A stretch of 64,000 nucleotides of DNA, taken from Gymnogyps californianus (lineage: Eukaryota > Chordata > Aves > Accipitriformes > Cathartidae). The DNA is taken from positions 6,200,001-6,264,000 of the forward strand of contig NC_059479.1 in assembly GCF_018139145.2 (NCBI RefSeq). Reading direction: 5' to 3'. The notes under the pieces are model-generated. The model did no database searches and was not told where the DNA came from. It worked only from the letters and a program-made list of their open reading frames with translations. Both the position numbers and the translations under genes were made by a program. Of the stretch, positions 26,966-39,497 are shown one piece after another (the stretch's first letter is position 1; each line of letters starts with the position of its first letter).

Positions 26966-29900
26966 GTGTAACTGGAAGCATTACATATCCAGTAACCATT
27001 AAAATAGCCAAAATGCAGATACATGGGGCACTAACTACTCTGTAGTAACTGCCTATATGCATTTTGTTCTCAGGCAGTAAATGTAAATACATCACCTACT
27101 TTGAGTGACCTATTATCTGCTATTTCCTGTGGAGTAAAAGCATACACCAGGGCAACTACTACAGATTAGCTTTTGCTTTGTAAAACTACACTTTAGATTA
27201 ACTGGTTCATGTAGCGAACTGGTAAAACTCACTTGGCTCTGAATGTCATCAGATCCTGAAGTCTCAACTCCTGTCTACAACCAAGGAGCTGAAGTAATTG
27301 AAACTGCAGGATGATTCAGCGCAGATACTTTGGTTCACATTGTGTTCTCACACACATCGCGTTCAGAGGTATTAAACTTCCTCTAATTTCTCTTAATATT
27401 TAAGATATTCCTTACTATTATTATTTTCTCTGTTTTGACTATGTAACATTGCATAATCTGGATTTCTGAATTTTCCTATCTCGTGGCAGGTAGCAGTAGA
27501 AACTTAAATCAATTTTTCCTATGTGACTGGTATGTTACAGGCCAATATGAAGTCTTCACTAGTAGATATTCAGGTTATCTTAAAATCAATGCCACTTCAG
27601 TGGTGTCATAGAAAAAAAAAAGTTAAGCACTGTAAATGAAAAATATGGTAAATAAGCTAGCATTACATGCTACCCATTGCTTAATGACAAAATGCTAAAC
27701 ATGTTGAAATAACTGATGTATTCAGTAACCTGCGCCTCCCAGCATAATGCTGCATGAAAGTTGAACAGAAAGTTTATATTATTCTTTCTTATATAAAATA
27801 GTTTGCTGCTGCAGACCTCAGACTGCTGAAAAAAAACCTGCATGTGTATACATCAAAGAAAGAGTTCAAAAAACAATGTAGATATGTACAAGTGACTATC
27901 CCTCCTGTGTCCCACTGTATGACACACAATTTACTACATGCTGAGGCACAAATTTATCTTTAACTTGGCTAGACATATCAAAAATGTTTTAATTGGCATT
28001 CTTCCTTAATTATGACAAAAATAGTTTTCTTCTGTTCTTGATTCTTTTTTATATATGTCTCATCAATATATTTGCTATGTTGCTACTCTATTCTGTATTA
28101 GTGACAAAGGAACTGGAGGTTTAAGTCTGAGAGAGTCACCTAGCTTTTGACATTGGTAAGATTTAAGAATGACAATTTGGAGATCAAGGGGACTTTACTG
28201 CTGGCAGTGGAGGTATACAATTTTGGGATTTAGGTAGCTAAAGCAGCAGTCAGACCACAAGACTTGTCTCCTTGATTTTTAACACTGTATTTGAGAAAAA
28301 AACATTAATACAGATCTCTCTGGGGTTTAGATCAGAGAGGGGTATAGGGCATTCTCATACATTTCAATTTTTTGTGTCTTTTTAATGTTCCAGGCAGGAC
28401 ATCTTCCAAACATAGATGAAAATCTTTTTTTGATATCCCTTACTACATATAGAATAAAACCAAGTACAGGACAGTGCGGCCTTGACTCTGAATTCAATTT
28501 CTTTTTTTTTCCTGCATGGTTCAATGTTCATAAAGAGACCCTTGCAATCCTTAGGGATTACTTCATCTCCTTTCCAACATGTGCAGAATACTGCTGGCTG
28601 CTTTCCAGACACAATGATATAATTTCTTCATTTTATAGGATGCCTGAATTTGCATCCAGTGCTTTAAAATGTAACCATGGGCTTGGTTCTTTTGAGTTTC
28701 CTTAAGCTTAGCTTTCTAGCTCAGCTTAACTTTTTGTCTTGCGTGTTTAGGCTCCATTGTCTGCTCTTGTCAGACACCAAACACTGATTTCCTTTTATTT
28801 CTCCCCAATCTTATCTACATTGCAGACAGTTTTCATTCAAGTTACAGCACTTAATGCGTTAATCACTATTAATTTCTGTTTTAACAAAGGGACTGTTAAA
28901 GGGCATGACAAATAAATGTATAGGTGAGATGACTCAGGAGTGATCCTGGCACATGAAAACAAGATAGTCTGGTCTCCTGATAGATTACTGCATTTGTTTG
29001 CACTGAACTGCAGCATCATCTTCAGAACTATTATGATTATCTTAAGCTCTATCAGCCTTCTGCACTAACAAGTAAGATAAGTCCCCACCTATACAAATGC
29101 ACAGTGAGGAACAAAGAGCTCAATTTGGGAAGCGGAGTGGGAGCCTGGTGTGTTTAAGTTTCCTAGTTACTGATGCCATTTAGGACTCAGTCACTGCTGA
29201 TATCAAGGAACAAATCTAGGAAATGTAAAGCTATCAGTGAAACCTACTAATTAAAGTGCAGTTTAAAGACAACAATTAATGATCAGGTGTGTAACTGTTC
29301 ACAATAACCATTCACAGGAAGAGAATATCGCCACACTAAGATATACCGTGCATGATCAGCAAAATAAAACATAAAATACAGATGGTTTTTGCTCCCTTCT
29401 AAAAACATCTTAAGTATAAAACATTCTTGCTAGCCATTCATACCACAAAAGGGAGAAAAGTGAATAAAAACAGAGCCTGTGATTAACTCTTTGGCAGGAA
29501 AATATGGTATCAATTTACCAGCATTGATCCGGACTACATTCTCCTTTTCTACAGCTAAGGGATGTTTTGGGAGTTCAAATTTGTTAGACATTATATCTTC
29601 TGGACTTTTTAATACATCAGCAAATATTTGCTGGACAAAGGATGTTAAATACTTTCTGTACCCGTGCCAGTGTGTTTGCCTGCCTCGTTTGCTTCTCTGT
29701 CTTCTTCACTGTTGTCTTCCATCACAACTAACTCTTCTAATTCCCTTTTTATTTCCTTTTTCCTCACTCTAAGTTTTCCTAGTTTATTGTGCCTTATTCT
29801 CAGCTGACTTTCTTGGCTGCTCAGCACTCTAATTTTCTTGTCTCCACCAACTCCATCTTACACAATTTCAATCCCTATTACTGAACTTCTTGGATAAACA

Positions 29901-31363
29901 GAGTAGCATAGCAAAATGACACAACTGAACTACAATTCTGAAGAAAATGCCTCCATTTTTTGAAGCTATTATACTGAAAAAGAAAATTAAAATGTTACTT
30001 AAAAGAAGGGGACAGAAGGAGAAAAAGAAAACAAAAGATTTCTTACCAGATGGAAAAAAGAAAAGACAATGCGTTAGTGAGGTACAAAATGCCTACTTTT
30101 AGACCAGCTGGCATATGATATATTTAAAGACACCAGGCCTTGAAAGAACATGTGGAAATGGACATATTACTGTTATTTGCAGTAATAACACGGTGGGTTT
30201 TTGTTTGGTGTTTTTTCCCAAGCTTAGTAGCACAGTACCACCATGCCCAACCACAGCAGTGCTCCTCCATGATCCATTTTACTTTTATGAAACCAGGCAA
30301 CAGCAGATGTCTCCAAGGAAAGTCCACAGTGTTCAGATTATTCCAAGTTTAATTGCTCCATTTACATGTTCCTTCCAGCCAGCACCGGTGAGATGTTGTT
30401 TTCTGAAGCAGAGCGTCCATATTTCTCTCAAATCAATGGAGAAAATACCAGACTAGGTCTCAGGGCCTGGGACTATGGCAGTCAGGTAAAAACTGAATTG
30501 CTAAAGAGAAGTCTCTATACTTCTCTTTGCCTCAGTTTTTCATTGCTTAAGCAGTGAGAAAATACATTTCCTGTAAAATACTTTTCCATAACAGGATTAA
30601 TCTTATTGTAGAAGTACTAGACATTTTGTGAGGCTGGAGATGCAGATGTTATCATTAGCCGGTAAGTGTCAACTCCCCTTCTTGAATCTTAAGAAACAGT
30701 CCCCATTTTTTTCTGGCAGCAGTGAATTCAATATGTTAAATGGGAATGGTAAAGAAATTAGTTTCATTCATATACTTCAAATTGATTGGATGCCTTATTT
30801 TGTTAGAAAGAGTGAATAAAGCCTGAAACAAATAAACTAATCTACCTAGGCACACAATTATTTATTGTGATTTCTTTTATTGTGCTCCTTCTTATTCATT
30901 CTTTCTGTAAGATAAACAGTCCCAATCTTCTCATCTCACTGCATACAAGATTTTTTCAAAGGCCCTAGTTACCCATTCTTGATAACAGAAGTCTAGATTA
31001 GTTTATTGGTTTATATTATCACTACACAAAAATATTGGCTTGCTTGAAATCAGTTGTCTTCAACTCTTTGAAGAAAATTAGTGAAATATTAGTTATTCAT
31101 ATGTCCAAGATGAAGTTTATAGTTGATGTTTTTCACCACCAAAAAAATGGTACAGATATCAAGAGAATTGTATTTTATTTTAAAGTAAATTGTAGGGCCC
31201 TGGACTATTCTTGGACTGACAGCTTACTAGGCAAAGCTAGGGTTCTCAGTAGCATTAGGCATCAGATATCTATAGACGCCTTTTCACAATTTCTATCATA
31301 TACCGTCCTGGGGAAACAGGCAGAGTCAAATATGTTCAAAGGGGGTTTTTTAATAGAACTTAC

Positions 31364-31480
31364 CTGATTATTATTTTCAACAGAAAATGTAAACTTTTCC
31401 AAAAGACTTCTGAAGTCCTTTGAAAAAATCAAAGTTGCGGTTTTGAAGTCTTTATAGACAGAAAGCGGAGCTGACATGAG
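31364..31480 (-). other. Possible 117-nt spliced exon, minus strand
   Basis: On the minus strand an acceptor (TTGCTGCTTGCTTGGGCAG) opens 117 nt, closed by an exact consensus donor CAG|GTAAGT. The phase-0 frame is open over all 39 codons and includes MSAPLSVYKDFKTATLIFSK and LLEKFTFSVENNNQ. The acceptor tract is interrupted by G residues. The predicted peptide is hydrophilic and unrecognised. Confidence 0.28.
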
Positions 31481-33275
31481 CTGCCCAAGCAAGCAGCAAG
31501 GTAACTGACAATAAAACTCTCAAAAATAATTTCATTCACTAAATGAGATTTTTTGGAACATTCCTGAACTGTAAATAATATAAAGGTTAGTCCTCAAAGA
31601 TTAGAATAAGTTAGAGGATAATTTATTTTCTGTGTGTTTTGCAAAATACAGAAATCCAATTTCCAGCTACTTTTTCCATTACCTGAAATAAATATTAGGG
31701 TCTGATCACACATTTAATAAGAATATGCATAACTTTCTCAAAATTTCATCAGGAGAAAGGAGGATATAGGCAGTATAGACAAACAATCGACAGAAATGAG
31801 GCACTTTGGCTTTGGGGGAAAAAAAATGTTTTCCATATTATAATAAAAACTCTTTTAGAGTGTGAAGGGAAGATCATCTTCTGTAGTTTCTTGCACATTT
31901 TTCTTTGTTCTGAATTGACAGATTTACTTAGTCTTTTGAAAAAATTTATTTCAGCAATACTGTTCACTTGCGTAAGTGTTTTAAAACGTATATTCGATTA
32001 GTAAGCTCAGTTACTGAAAGACAGACTTTCAATAAATCCAAAAGATTATTTCCCAAAGGTTGGGAGTAGTTGTTACGAAAACTACTGACACTTTTTGGAA
32101 CAACAGACACCTACCATGACATATACAATACTGCAGAAGTGTGAAAGTTCACCTCAGGCTGTGGCAGAATTCTTCTGCCATCAGGTAAGGAAGCGGTTCC
32201 CCAATAGAGAGGATTAGTGACAACTCCGATTTAATAATTTGCTTTCTATTTTTGGCCGCCTTCACGTGTTATATCCCCTTTAGTTTACATTGCAAGGCCC
32301 TGCTGTGACCCAGAGCAGGTTCTAAATAAAACACAGCAAATCCCTGACACAGTTTAGAGCACAATCCTGCAGAAATTGTTTCAGCCCAAATGAGGGAATG
32401 TCACGCCACAGCGTGAGCACAGTAACAGCGCAAAGGCAGGACAAGAGATTCTTAAGCTACTGCAGATGTTCGGTGCTTTGTCTTGTGGTGTGTCCTTAGA
32501 GTTGAGCTCCAAATCTCAGTAATAAAACTAAGAAACTTATTTTAATAAGAAAATATTTTTATATTTGTTTGCAATTCATTTAATTTCTAAATACTTTGCA
32601 GTAAAAAGCTGGATCAATTATAAATCCTAAGAAAACTGAACTATATCCGCAAACGCAATGAGCAGAAAGTCTCCTTGCTCTTTAGACCAGTTACACGAAA
32701 AGTTGCAATGATACAAAGGAAAATAGTTCAGCTCTTAGAGCATTTACTTTGGCAGAATTATTCTACTCTGCCTCAGTTAATACTGCCATTTGTTAATATA
32801 GCACATAATTTGATTTAAAAGTGAGACCAATTCAGAGATCTCATGTCTTGCTATCTATGTGCGTTTTCTTTACCTAGTGACTGAATAAGTTATAACTCCT
32901 TGGCAATGCACATTACAGTGAAATATAATATTTAGTTAGTTTATTACCATTACTAAATGTACTGTTACAGTATAAATCTTTAAAAGCCTGTCAGAACCTA
33001 CCTAGGCTTTGTGACGGATTGAACATTAAGGCTTGCACTGGCCTAGGAAAAATCTAATTTCCCAATATTATGACAGCTATACAATGTGTAAATGCTGAAG
33101 TCACTGATTACATTTGAGTCAAATATTTATTTACCAACCGACAAACTGTTAGTCCTGGCAAGATATACAAAAGCTGATGCTAATTAAGGAGACAGTTTTC
33201 TCTTGATGGCATCCAACACTCCATAATGCAGTTTTTCAGAAAAAAAACCTCACAGTCATTTCAAAGATTCACGTG

Positions 33276-33293
33276 CCCCCCTCCCCCCCCCCC
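33276..33293. repeat. Poly-C tract, possible G-quadruplex on minus strand
   Basis: Six C, one T, then eleven C, followed by AAAAAA. The minus strand therefore has enough contiguous G to satisfy a four-tract quadruplex pattern. A second C-rich tract (C3-A-C7-A-C6) lies at 41134-41151. Confidence 0.8.
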
Positions 33294-33515
33294 AAAAAAT
33301 GGTATAAGTACTTCCATTTCATGCACCTAAAATTTCATGGCACTATTAAGAACAATGTTCTTCACCTTATTTACCTCTTACTTTTCTTTACCACTGTTAA
33401 AAAAAAAAAAAATGGTGTTAACTAGCTAACGTAATTGTAATACTTTGGAAATATCAAAGTATGAAATATAATTGCATTATATTACTACTCCAGTCTGCCA
33501 GAAAGTATCACTCAC

Positions 33516-33551
33516 CTCATTTGATAAAGATGTAAGGATATTGGCACGATA
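33516..33551 (-). other. Possible 36-nt micro-exon, minus strand
   Basis: The minus strand has a long pyrimidine tract and acceptor (GGGCTTTTTGTATTTTCCTG, then TTAG), 36 nt starting TATCGTGCC, and the donor AATGAG|GTGAGT. The splice signals are strong, but 36 nt gives no protein evidence. It is listed because it falls in the same strand and neighbourhood as the two preceding candidates. Confidence 0.15.
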
Positions 33552-34409
33552 CTAACAGGAAAATACAAAAAGCCCACGCCAGAGAGTTTCTGCGAAAGCA
33601 GCGCTTCAAGACAAAGAAAGTATTCACAGTTTTGTACGGGAGGCAGGCAACTGAAGGCCAGATTTTGTGATCATGAGAAACTGAAGGACCATTAAACAGG
33701 CCATTTAAAGATGGAGAACTTGGCACTAGGTACAACTCATAGAAGAATGAGTACTTTTTCTGTTCTTTCTTCTATGCCCCTCCCTTTTAAATAATAATCA
33801 CAGCATCATTTTAAGATCTTTGAGGAATTCTTTTTTTCCTTCTTTCTTCTTTGATCCTTTACAATAGATTTTCAAACCTACAGTCTTTCTCAAATGTTAC
33901 CTAAAAGAACAGTCTAATCAGGAAAAATTAGATAGCAAAGATTGGTTTCTTCATGCTGAAATCAGTCTTGAAAATGGAATCGAAGTTCCTAACAAGTTTA
34001 TGTCTTCCTGAATTGAAACCGTTCATGAAAATTTTTTAAACAGGCAGTAAAGTTTTTCTTCTTTTCCTTTAAAATTTAAGTTGAGATTCACATGTAAAAA
34101 AGAGGCAGGCAGACAAAGCATTGAGAAACACACCCAATCAGCAGTAACAGAAGTTAATGGGAAAAAGCATGCTAAAAAAACAGACAGGAAAATGATAAAA
34201 AGAAACAAAGATGAAATACATCCAGTCAAAAAATACCCAGGGAATGTATGAAGTAAAGAAAATCAGAATACAGGGAGAGGTTAGGATATGGACTAATTAA
34301 TACTGAGATGTATCCATCATAATATAGCCAGAGATTTTGGAGTTACTGTTTTCACTCAGTTCCATTAAGGAATTAATACACACAATATGATTTGAGTTTC
34401 ATAACATAC

Positions 34410-34478
34410 CTCGTGGTGTAATATGCTGATATGCTTTTTGTGTGACATTTTCACTCTTAAACATCCATCTTCCTTCAG
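34410..34478 (-). other. Possible 69-nt spliced exon, minus strand
   Basis: It follows the 34977-35065 candidate by about 500 bp in transcription order. Acceptor CAGTCTGTTTTAG and donor CACGAG|GTATGT bound 69 nt, a multiple of three. Two frames are open: LKEDGCLRVKMSHKKHISIL (phase 0, which would join the preceding exon) and EGRWMFKSENVTQKAYQHIT (phase 2), the latter more protein-like and with an N-glycosylation-type NVT. Because the better-looking frame does not match the preceding phase, the pair is not confirmed. Confidence 0.2.
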
Positions 34479-34976
34479 CTAAAACAGACTGATTAAACTT
34501 TAAACAGAGAAGACATGAGTTAGGATGGGTTTATTTGCTGCTCACATATGGCTTCTGTCATTGTTGCACATAACATTAGAACAGAAAGAAAGGGCAACTG
34601 TCTAGACCCCGCTGAATCACTTGGAGTCCTACATATGGTTTCTATTAATCTTTCGTTTTCTCAAAAACCTGTTCTTTTTTCCACCTTCCCCTCAATCTGT
34701 AAAACTCTGCCTGTCTTTTAAGTCTCACCACAAAACTCATTTCTGGAATTAGAGTCTGATTCTGCAAACATTTGCCCACATATGCATATAAAACTTTAGG
34801 CTACATCTTCTTAATTACTTCAATATGACTCAAATAATTAAAGCTCAAAGCATACGCAAGCTGTCTTAATTCAGGATAGAAAGTAACTGCCTTCCATGTC
34901 ACAGTAGATGAGGACTCTGTGATCTGATGCATGGTAATGCTGAAATTCAAAGGCAACCTCGACATCTGACGCTCAC

Positions 34977-35065
34977 CTGAGGTAGAGCAGCCTCAGGGAA
35001 CGCGCAGACAAGGGAAATGAGCCAGAAAGGGAGACGAGGCATGCGATCAGAGGCATGCTTGCCCC
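34977..35065 (-). other. Possible signal-peptide exon, minus strand
   Basis: The minus-strand acceptor TGCTTTATTATTTTAG opens an 89-nt segment closed by the donor CTCAG|GTGAGC. From an ATG at 35042-35040 one frame reads MPRLPFWLISLVCAF and continues PEAALPQ to the donor in phase 0. That is a basic start, a hydrophobic core and a small-residue region, as in a secretory signal peptide. Another frame, from an ATG with A at -3, is also open and hydrophobic (MPLIACLVSLSG), so the reading is not unique. The segment is unusually GC- and CpG-rich for this neighbourhood. No gene is recognised. Confidence 0.25.
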
Positions 35066-35833
35066 CTAAAATAATAAAGCATAAAAATAGTCCCAGTTAC
35101 AAAACAAAAACAAGTAAACGCTTTTCTTTTGAGAAGCTCTCAGATACTTGGGCTTAACTGGCTAAAGCGCAGACACAACTTTATGGCTTCGGGGATACCT
35201 ACTCTGAGTAACTCCTGTCCCAAGAAATGGTGCACTAACTACTACACTGTACCTTCATAAGCCATGTGAAAACACAAACGTACATACGTGCATAAATATA
35301 CACACACACTCACCAGTGTAAAATTATATGCAAATAATAAAATAAGCTGGATAGACTCACTTACTGTGAAATGTATATCTGTGGATTTCCTTAAGAAAAA
35401 TACCCAGCCTTTTATTTTTGATTGTTTTCTATGTTTCCCTCAGAGAAAACAACAGAAAAAAGGCAGGAAGGAAGACAAATCCTTTGCGTTAAAGTAGTCA
35501 CCAGCACAAGACACTAATGGCACAAAACCACTAAAACTATTAAATAAATATTATTTCTTATCACTGAAATAGCGATGTATCTAGAATAGGCATTTCACTA
35601 GGTATCAGCTAACTTACTTTCACTAACGTAGAGAAGTTTATCATAATACACAGAAGTATCCATCATAGTTAATTTTACTTCATTCTGCAAACTTCCCAGG
35701 AGTAGAAAGCTGCCTGAAAGTAATGAATTGTCACATGCTGCTTCTGTTTGTTTAAGGTGAGGTGACTGAAACAAAGATTATATAGGAGAGAGATCAGTTT
35801 CACAAATTAGAAAGCAAGTTTCTCAACGCAATT

Positions 35834-35855
35834 CAATTGCAATCCAATTGCAATC
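35834..35855. repeat. 11-bp tandem duplication CAATTGCAATC
   Basis: Two adjacent identical copies of CAATTGCAATC. Each holds ATTGCAAT, an 8-bp palindrome-like core close to C/EBP half-sites. A regulatory role is inference only. Confidence 0.85.
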
Positions 35856-38800
35856 ATTTTTTAGTTTCTAGTAAGTGTATCTGCTACCGATTAGGAAAAG
35901 GCCTTCCCCTCCAGGTCACTTGTATTGGAAGAAAAATATCAGGTTGTTATTAAAACAAGGTAATAGATATCTAGTGGGTATCAGTGGGTTGGGCTGCCCT
36001 TTTTATTACCTGTGTATGACATCTGGAGCTCATAAAAATCTGTTTTTTCATTTTCTCTATCTAGTGCATATTACCTGTATTATTAATAAAAATAAGCATA
36101 CAATTAATCTATTGAACAAAAAGTTTACTAGCCACAAGGACCCATTTTTAGTACCAAAATAATACTGTGTTTTCCAAGTATGATGAAAGAGACTGTAAGG
36201 AGGTACTCTTCCTCCTTAATAAGAACTTACATATTAAATTATGACACAAAATATTTGAACTGTGCAAGGCAGGACTTCTATTCTACAAAAACTGGCGTGA
36301 AAAAGCCACTGACCTTTTCTTTACAGACAATATTAATATCTCAAAGTTATTGCTTACAAATATATTGTGTCCAATGTGCATTGGTTTTAATCATACTTTC
36401 TTAAGGAAACAATGCACTCATCAGATCCCATGATCAGTAGCATTATGTATTCATATGAATAATTTGATTAATAAACTTTTATAAGTTTGGTGTGGTTTTT
36501 TTTTATTAGGTTGTTTTTGGAAAGAATATGCATCAGTTGAAGTTTCTTCAAATACAGAAGATAGGCTTGCATTTGTAAAACCAGAAGCATTGCTTTTTTT
36601 GTGTGTAAACATATAACAAGGTGCTGTATAAGAGAATGAAGACTTAAGGACACTTTAGGAGAGTGCCTCTCTAAATTAACATGAGCTACGTTGTACTCCA
36701 GAACGTAGCTGAATTCCTTATTGCAAGAAAACCACTCTGTATCCATAGCCAGGCACAAAGACTTTCAATTAATTTCTGCTAGTTGATTAACTGAACAACA
36801 CAATCCCCACGGAGGATATTTGGCTGATATTATAGCCAATGTAAAATTAAACTCACAGTAAAATATTAAGCATTGAACCAGTGATCCTTCAAGCTTAGTT
36901 GTGCTGGTGTGGGCAGCCAATGCATATGTCGGATAAATACTGCTCAGAGCTATCGCTATATGGCCATTTAAAATACAGTGAACGACTGAGGGATAGGCCA
37001 GTCAAATATTACAAGGACATGCTCAAGGCAAATTTTCAAGCTGTGTGGCATTAATTCCACAACATGGACAGCAGAGCTGAAGACTGTCTGCAGGGGCAGA
37101 GATTATATACTGAATCTGTCAAAGTTTATGAGCAAAACTGTATTGACACCGCACATCACTACAGATGCCAGAGAAAAGCAGGTGTTGTGGATGAAGGAAA
37201 TGCAACTTCTGCGCCCACTATGCTGCTATAAAAATCAGAGCAGTTTCTCAAAGAAACATCAAAGGCAGAATGTTTTATACAAGGTGGATATAAGACTCCA
37301 TTCTTCCCTACTTCTCTACTCCTTCAAAATACAATTATGAGCTAGACCACATTCATTCATGATGCAATTCCACTGAAGTTATTTCTGGGAGAAAATCTAA
37401 TCCACTAACATAAGTCTGCAGCATTTTGATACCTTTTAATTAAACGAACTGGATTTCCCTTCATTTTATCTGTACTGCTTGAAAAATATCAGGTTTTAAA
37501 AAAGGAGATTACTACTATTACACGTGGACTAGTAACGATTAGATGTGTCAGGAAAGAAATTCAAATTGTTCATCCGGGGTAGAAATATATTAGCCTTTTC
37601 CTAAACAAGAAGCTGCCTTGAAATCTCACAAAACAGATTTTAGCAAAATATTTATGATGTAGGCCTGGTTTCAAATATTAACATACTTGAAAGTGAAATG
37701 TGAATGTTCATTTGCTGTCTTTTCTAGATAGCTGCATAGAGACTACTCTGCTCAGAATCTGCCAGCAGAGCACAGAGCAGAAAAGCAAATGTTCATATCT
37801 TGCCAAATAGCCCATCGACGTCTGAGCTGTTCGGGCTGGTTTTAATTCCTTTTAAGGTAAAAATCCGTATGAGGTACTAATTTTTTGTCACAAAACATAA
37901 GCCATTCTTGTGCAGCCTCTGGTGAATTTCCACTCACGCAAGTATTAAACATGCTTCCACCTGCCCTGAGCAGGTAGAGCTAGAGCCAAAAGCTTTAACA
38001 TGTATTTCAATTGACTTTGCTCACACATCCTCCATGCACACATTCCTAATTCCATTTACTATACTTGTCCTTGCATATGTTTTTGCATTATTCAGCAACA
38101 AATTCAGCCCTCAGGCATAAGCAAACAAATCACATATTAGCTACAGAAAGGTCTAATTGCAATAAGCAGACACAGAAGTAAGAAATTCCAAAATTTAAGG
38201 ATCTGTCAGAATTGCTATTACAGTCACACTACAAATTGCATATACTTAATACAAACTTTATAATATAAATAATTTAATAGATACAAACCTAATGAAAAAC
38301 TGAAAGGAAAACCAGAAAGGAATACGTATTAGAGCATTAACATCCCATGGAAAAATACATTCAGGTATAAATTGGCCAAACATAATTACAATTTCAGTTT
38401 CTCAATGGGGAGCATGGGTTTAAGACCCTGCTCCCATGCAACAGACACAGTTGAGATTTTACGTTAATGAAGAAACAAATAAAACCCACAGAATATAAAA
38501 CTGAATTCCACAGAATTCCAGGTTTTACAGAAGACGAGGGGATCATGACATAAGTAACAGTTAACAGATTGCTTTTCTGTTCCCCGTGTAATATAATTAC
38601 CCTAGATGTTCATTCAAACCTAAGTTATCTTTTAAAAATACTTGTATACCTAACATTACCTCCAGGTTCTCACGCTTATTTCAAGCTGCTTGAATTTTCT
38701 GTTTGGCTATGACTTACCATAGCCAAGTAGTAGTAGCCAGGTAGTAATACCAAGCTGTTAATAACCCTAGAAGATATCTAAGCTTTTAATGAACTTACAG

Positions 38801-38874
38801 AAGGGTACGGGGGGGAAAGATATTCTGTTTCTGTAATGAAACTGCATATCTACAAATGGCATGTTTACAAGCCA

Positions 38875-39142
38875 TATTTACAAGGGCGTGTAGTGATAGG
38901 ACAAGGGGTAATGGCTTTAAACTGAAAGAGGGTAGATTTAGATTAGATGTAAGGAAGAAATTCTCTACTGTGAGGGTGGTGAGGCACTGGAACAGGTTGC
39001 CCAGAGAGGTTGTGGATGCCAGGTTGGACGGGGCTTTGAGCAACCTGGTCTAGTGGAAGGTGTCCCTGCCCATGGCAGGGGGGTTGGAACTAGGTGATCC
39101 TTAAGGTCCCTTCCAACCCAAACCATTCTATGATTCTATGAT
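38875..39142 (+). mobile_element. CR1 LINE retrotransposon, 5'-truncated 3' end
   Basis: This is the 3' end of a CR1 (chicken repeat 1) non-LTR retrotransposon. Seen directly: the end of the ORF2 reverse-transcriptase frame, a short 3' UTR ending in CCTTCCAACCCAAACC, and the terminal repeat ATTCTATG at 39125-39132 and 39133-39140 followed by AT. CR1 elements are typically 5'-truncated and end in this 8-bp unit without a poly(A) tail, as here. No flanking target-site duplication is evident, which is usual for CR1. Compared with the copy at 45575-46152 it lacks about 24 bp in the last part of ORF2. The 5' boundary, near the word TTTACAAGGGCG, is approximate. Confidence 0.95.
38878..39053 (+). 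pseudogene. CR1 ORF2 C-terminal remnant
   Basis: Remnant of the last ~58 residues of the CR1 ORF2 protein (endonuclease/reverse transcriptase). The frame reads through the family words [20 protein letters not shown] and [10 protein letters not shown] and stops at TAG 39051-39053. Against the second CR1 copy in this window it is 8 residues (24 nt) shorter directly after REVV, an in-frame internal deletion. The upstream ATG at 38856 lies outside the element, so the apparent longer frame is accidental. No catalytic domain is present and no function is expected. Confidence 0.85.
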
Positions 39143-39474
39143 TACATATTAGCATTTCAAAAATACCCTAGAATAGTATTTCCTGTGTTAGTTCTGGAAC
39201 TAGCTTGCCGAGTTAAGAAATTAGCCAGCAAGAACAAAAAACACAACCAGCTTTCAAGGAAAACAATGTTATTCCTACCTTATCAAAAAGAGACAAGTAC
39301 AGCTGCCAAATAGTTATAAGTTTGACTGTCTCTAAAAGAGTCTTATGTAAAAAACAGTGGCCCAATTCCAGCCTTAAACATTTTTTTAAAAAGAAAAAAA
39401 GCTTTATTACCATACAGTCTCTCGTATTAACAAGAGGTAGATGCATCTCCTACAAAATCAGAAAGAGCAACTTC

Positions 39475-39497
39475 TGTGTGTGTGTATAAACACACAT
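39475..39497. repeat. Short TG/CA palindromic repeat
   Basis: TGTGTGTGTATAAACACACA forms a near-perfect inverted repeat, followed by ATATATATAAAATATATATA. It is a small compound microsatellite. Confidence 0.75.

Larger units (their letters stand above)
26966..38874. other. Non-coding sequence hosting possible minus-strand exons
   Basis: Mostly unique AT-rich sequence, consistent with introns if the possible exons at 31364, 33516, 34410 and 34977 are real. No interspersed repeat is recognised over these ~12 kb. Confidence 0.5.
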
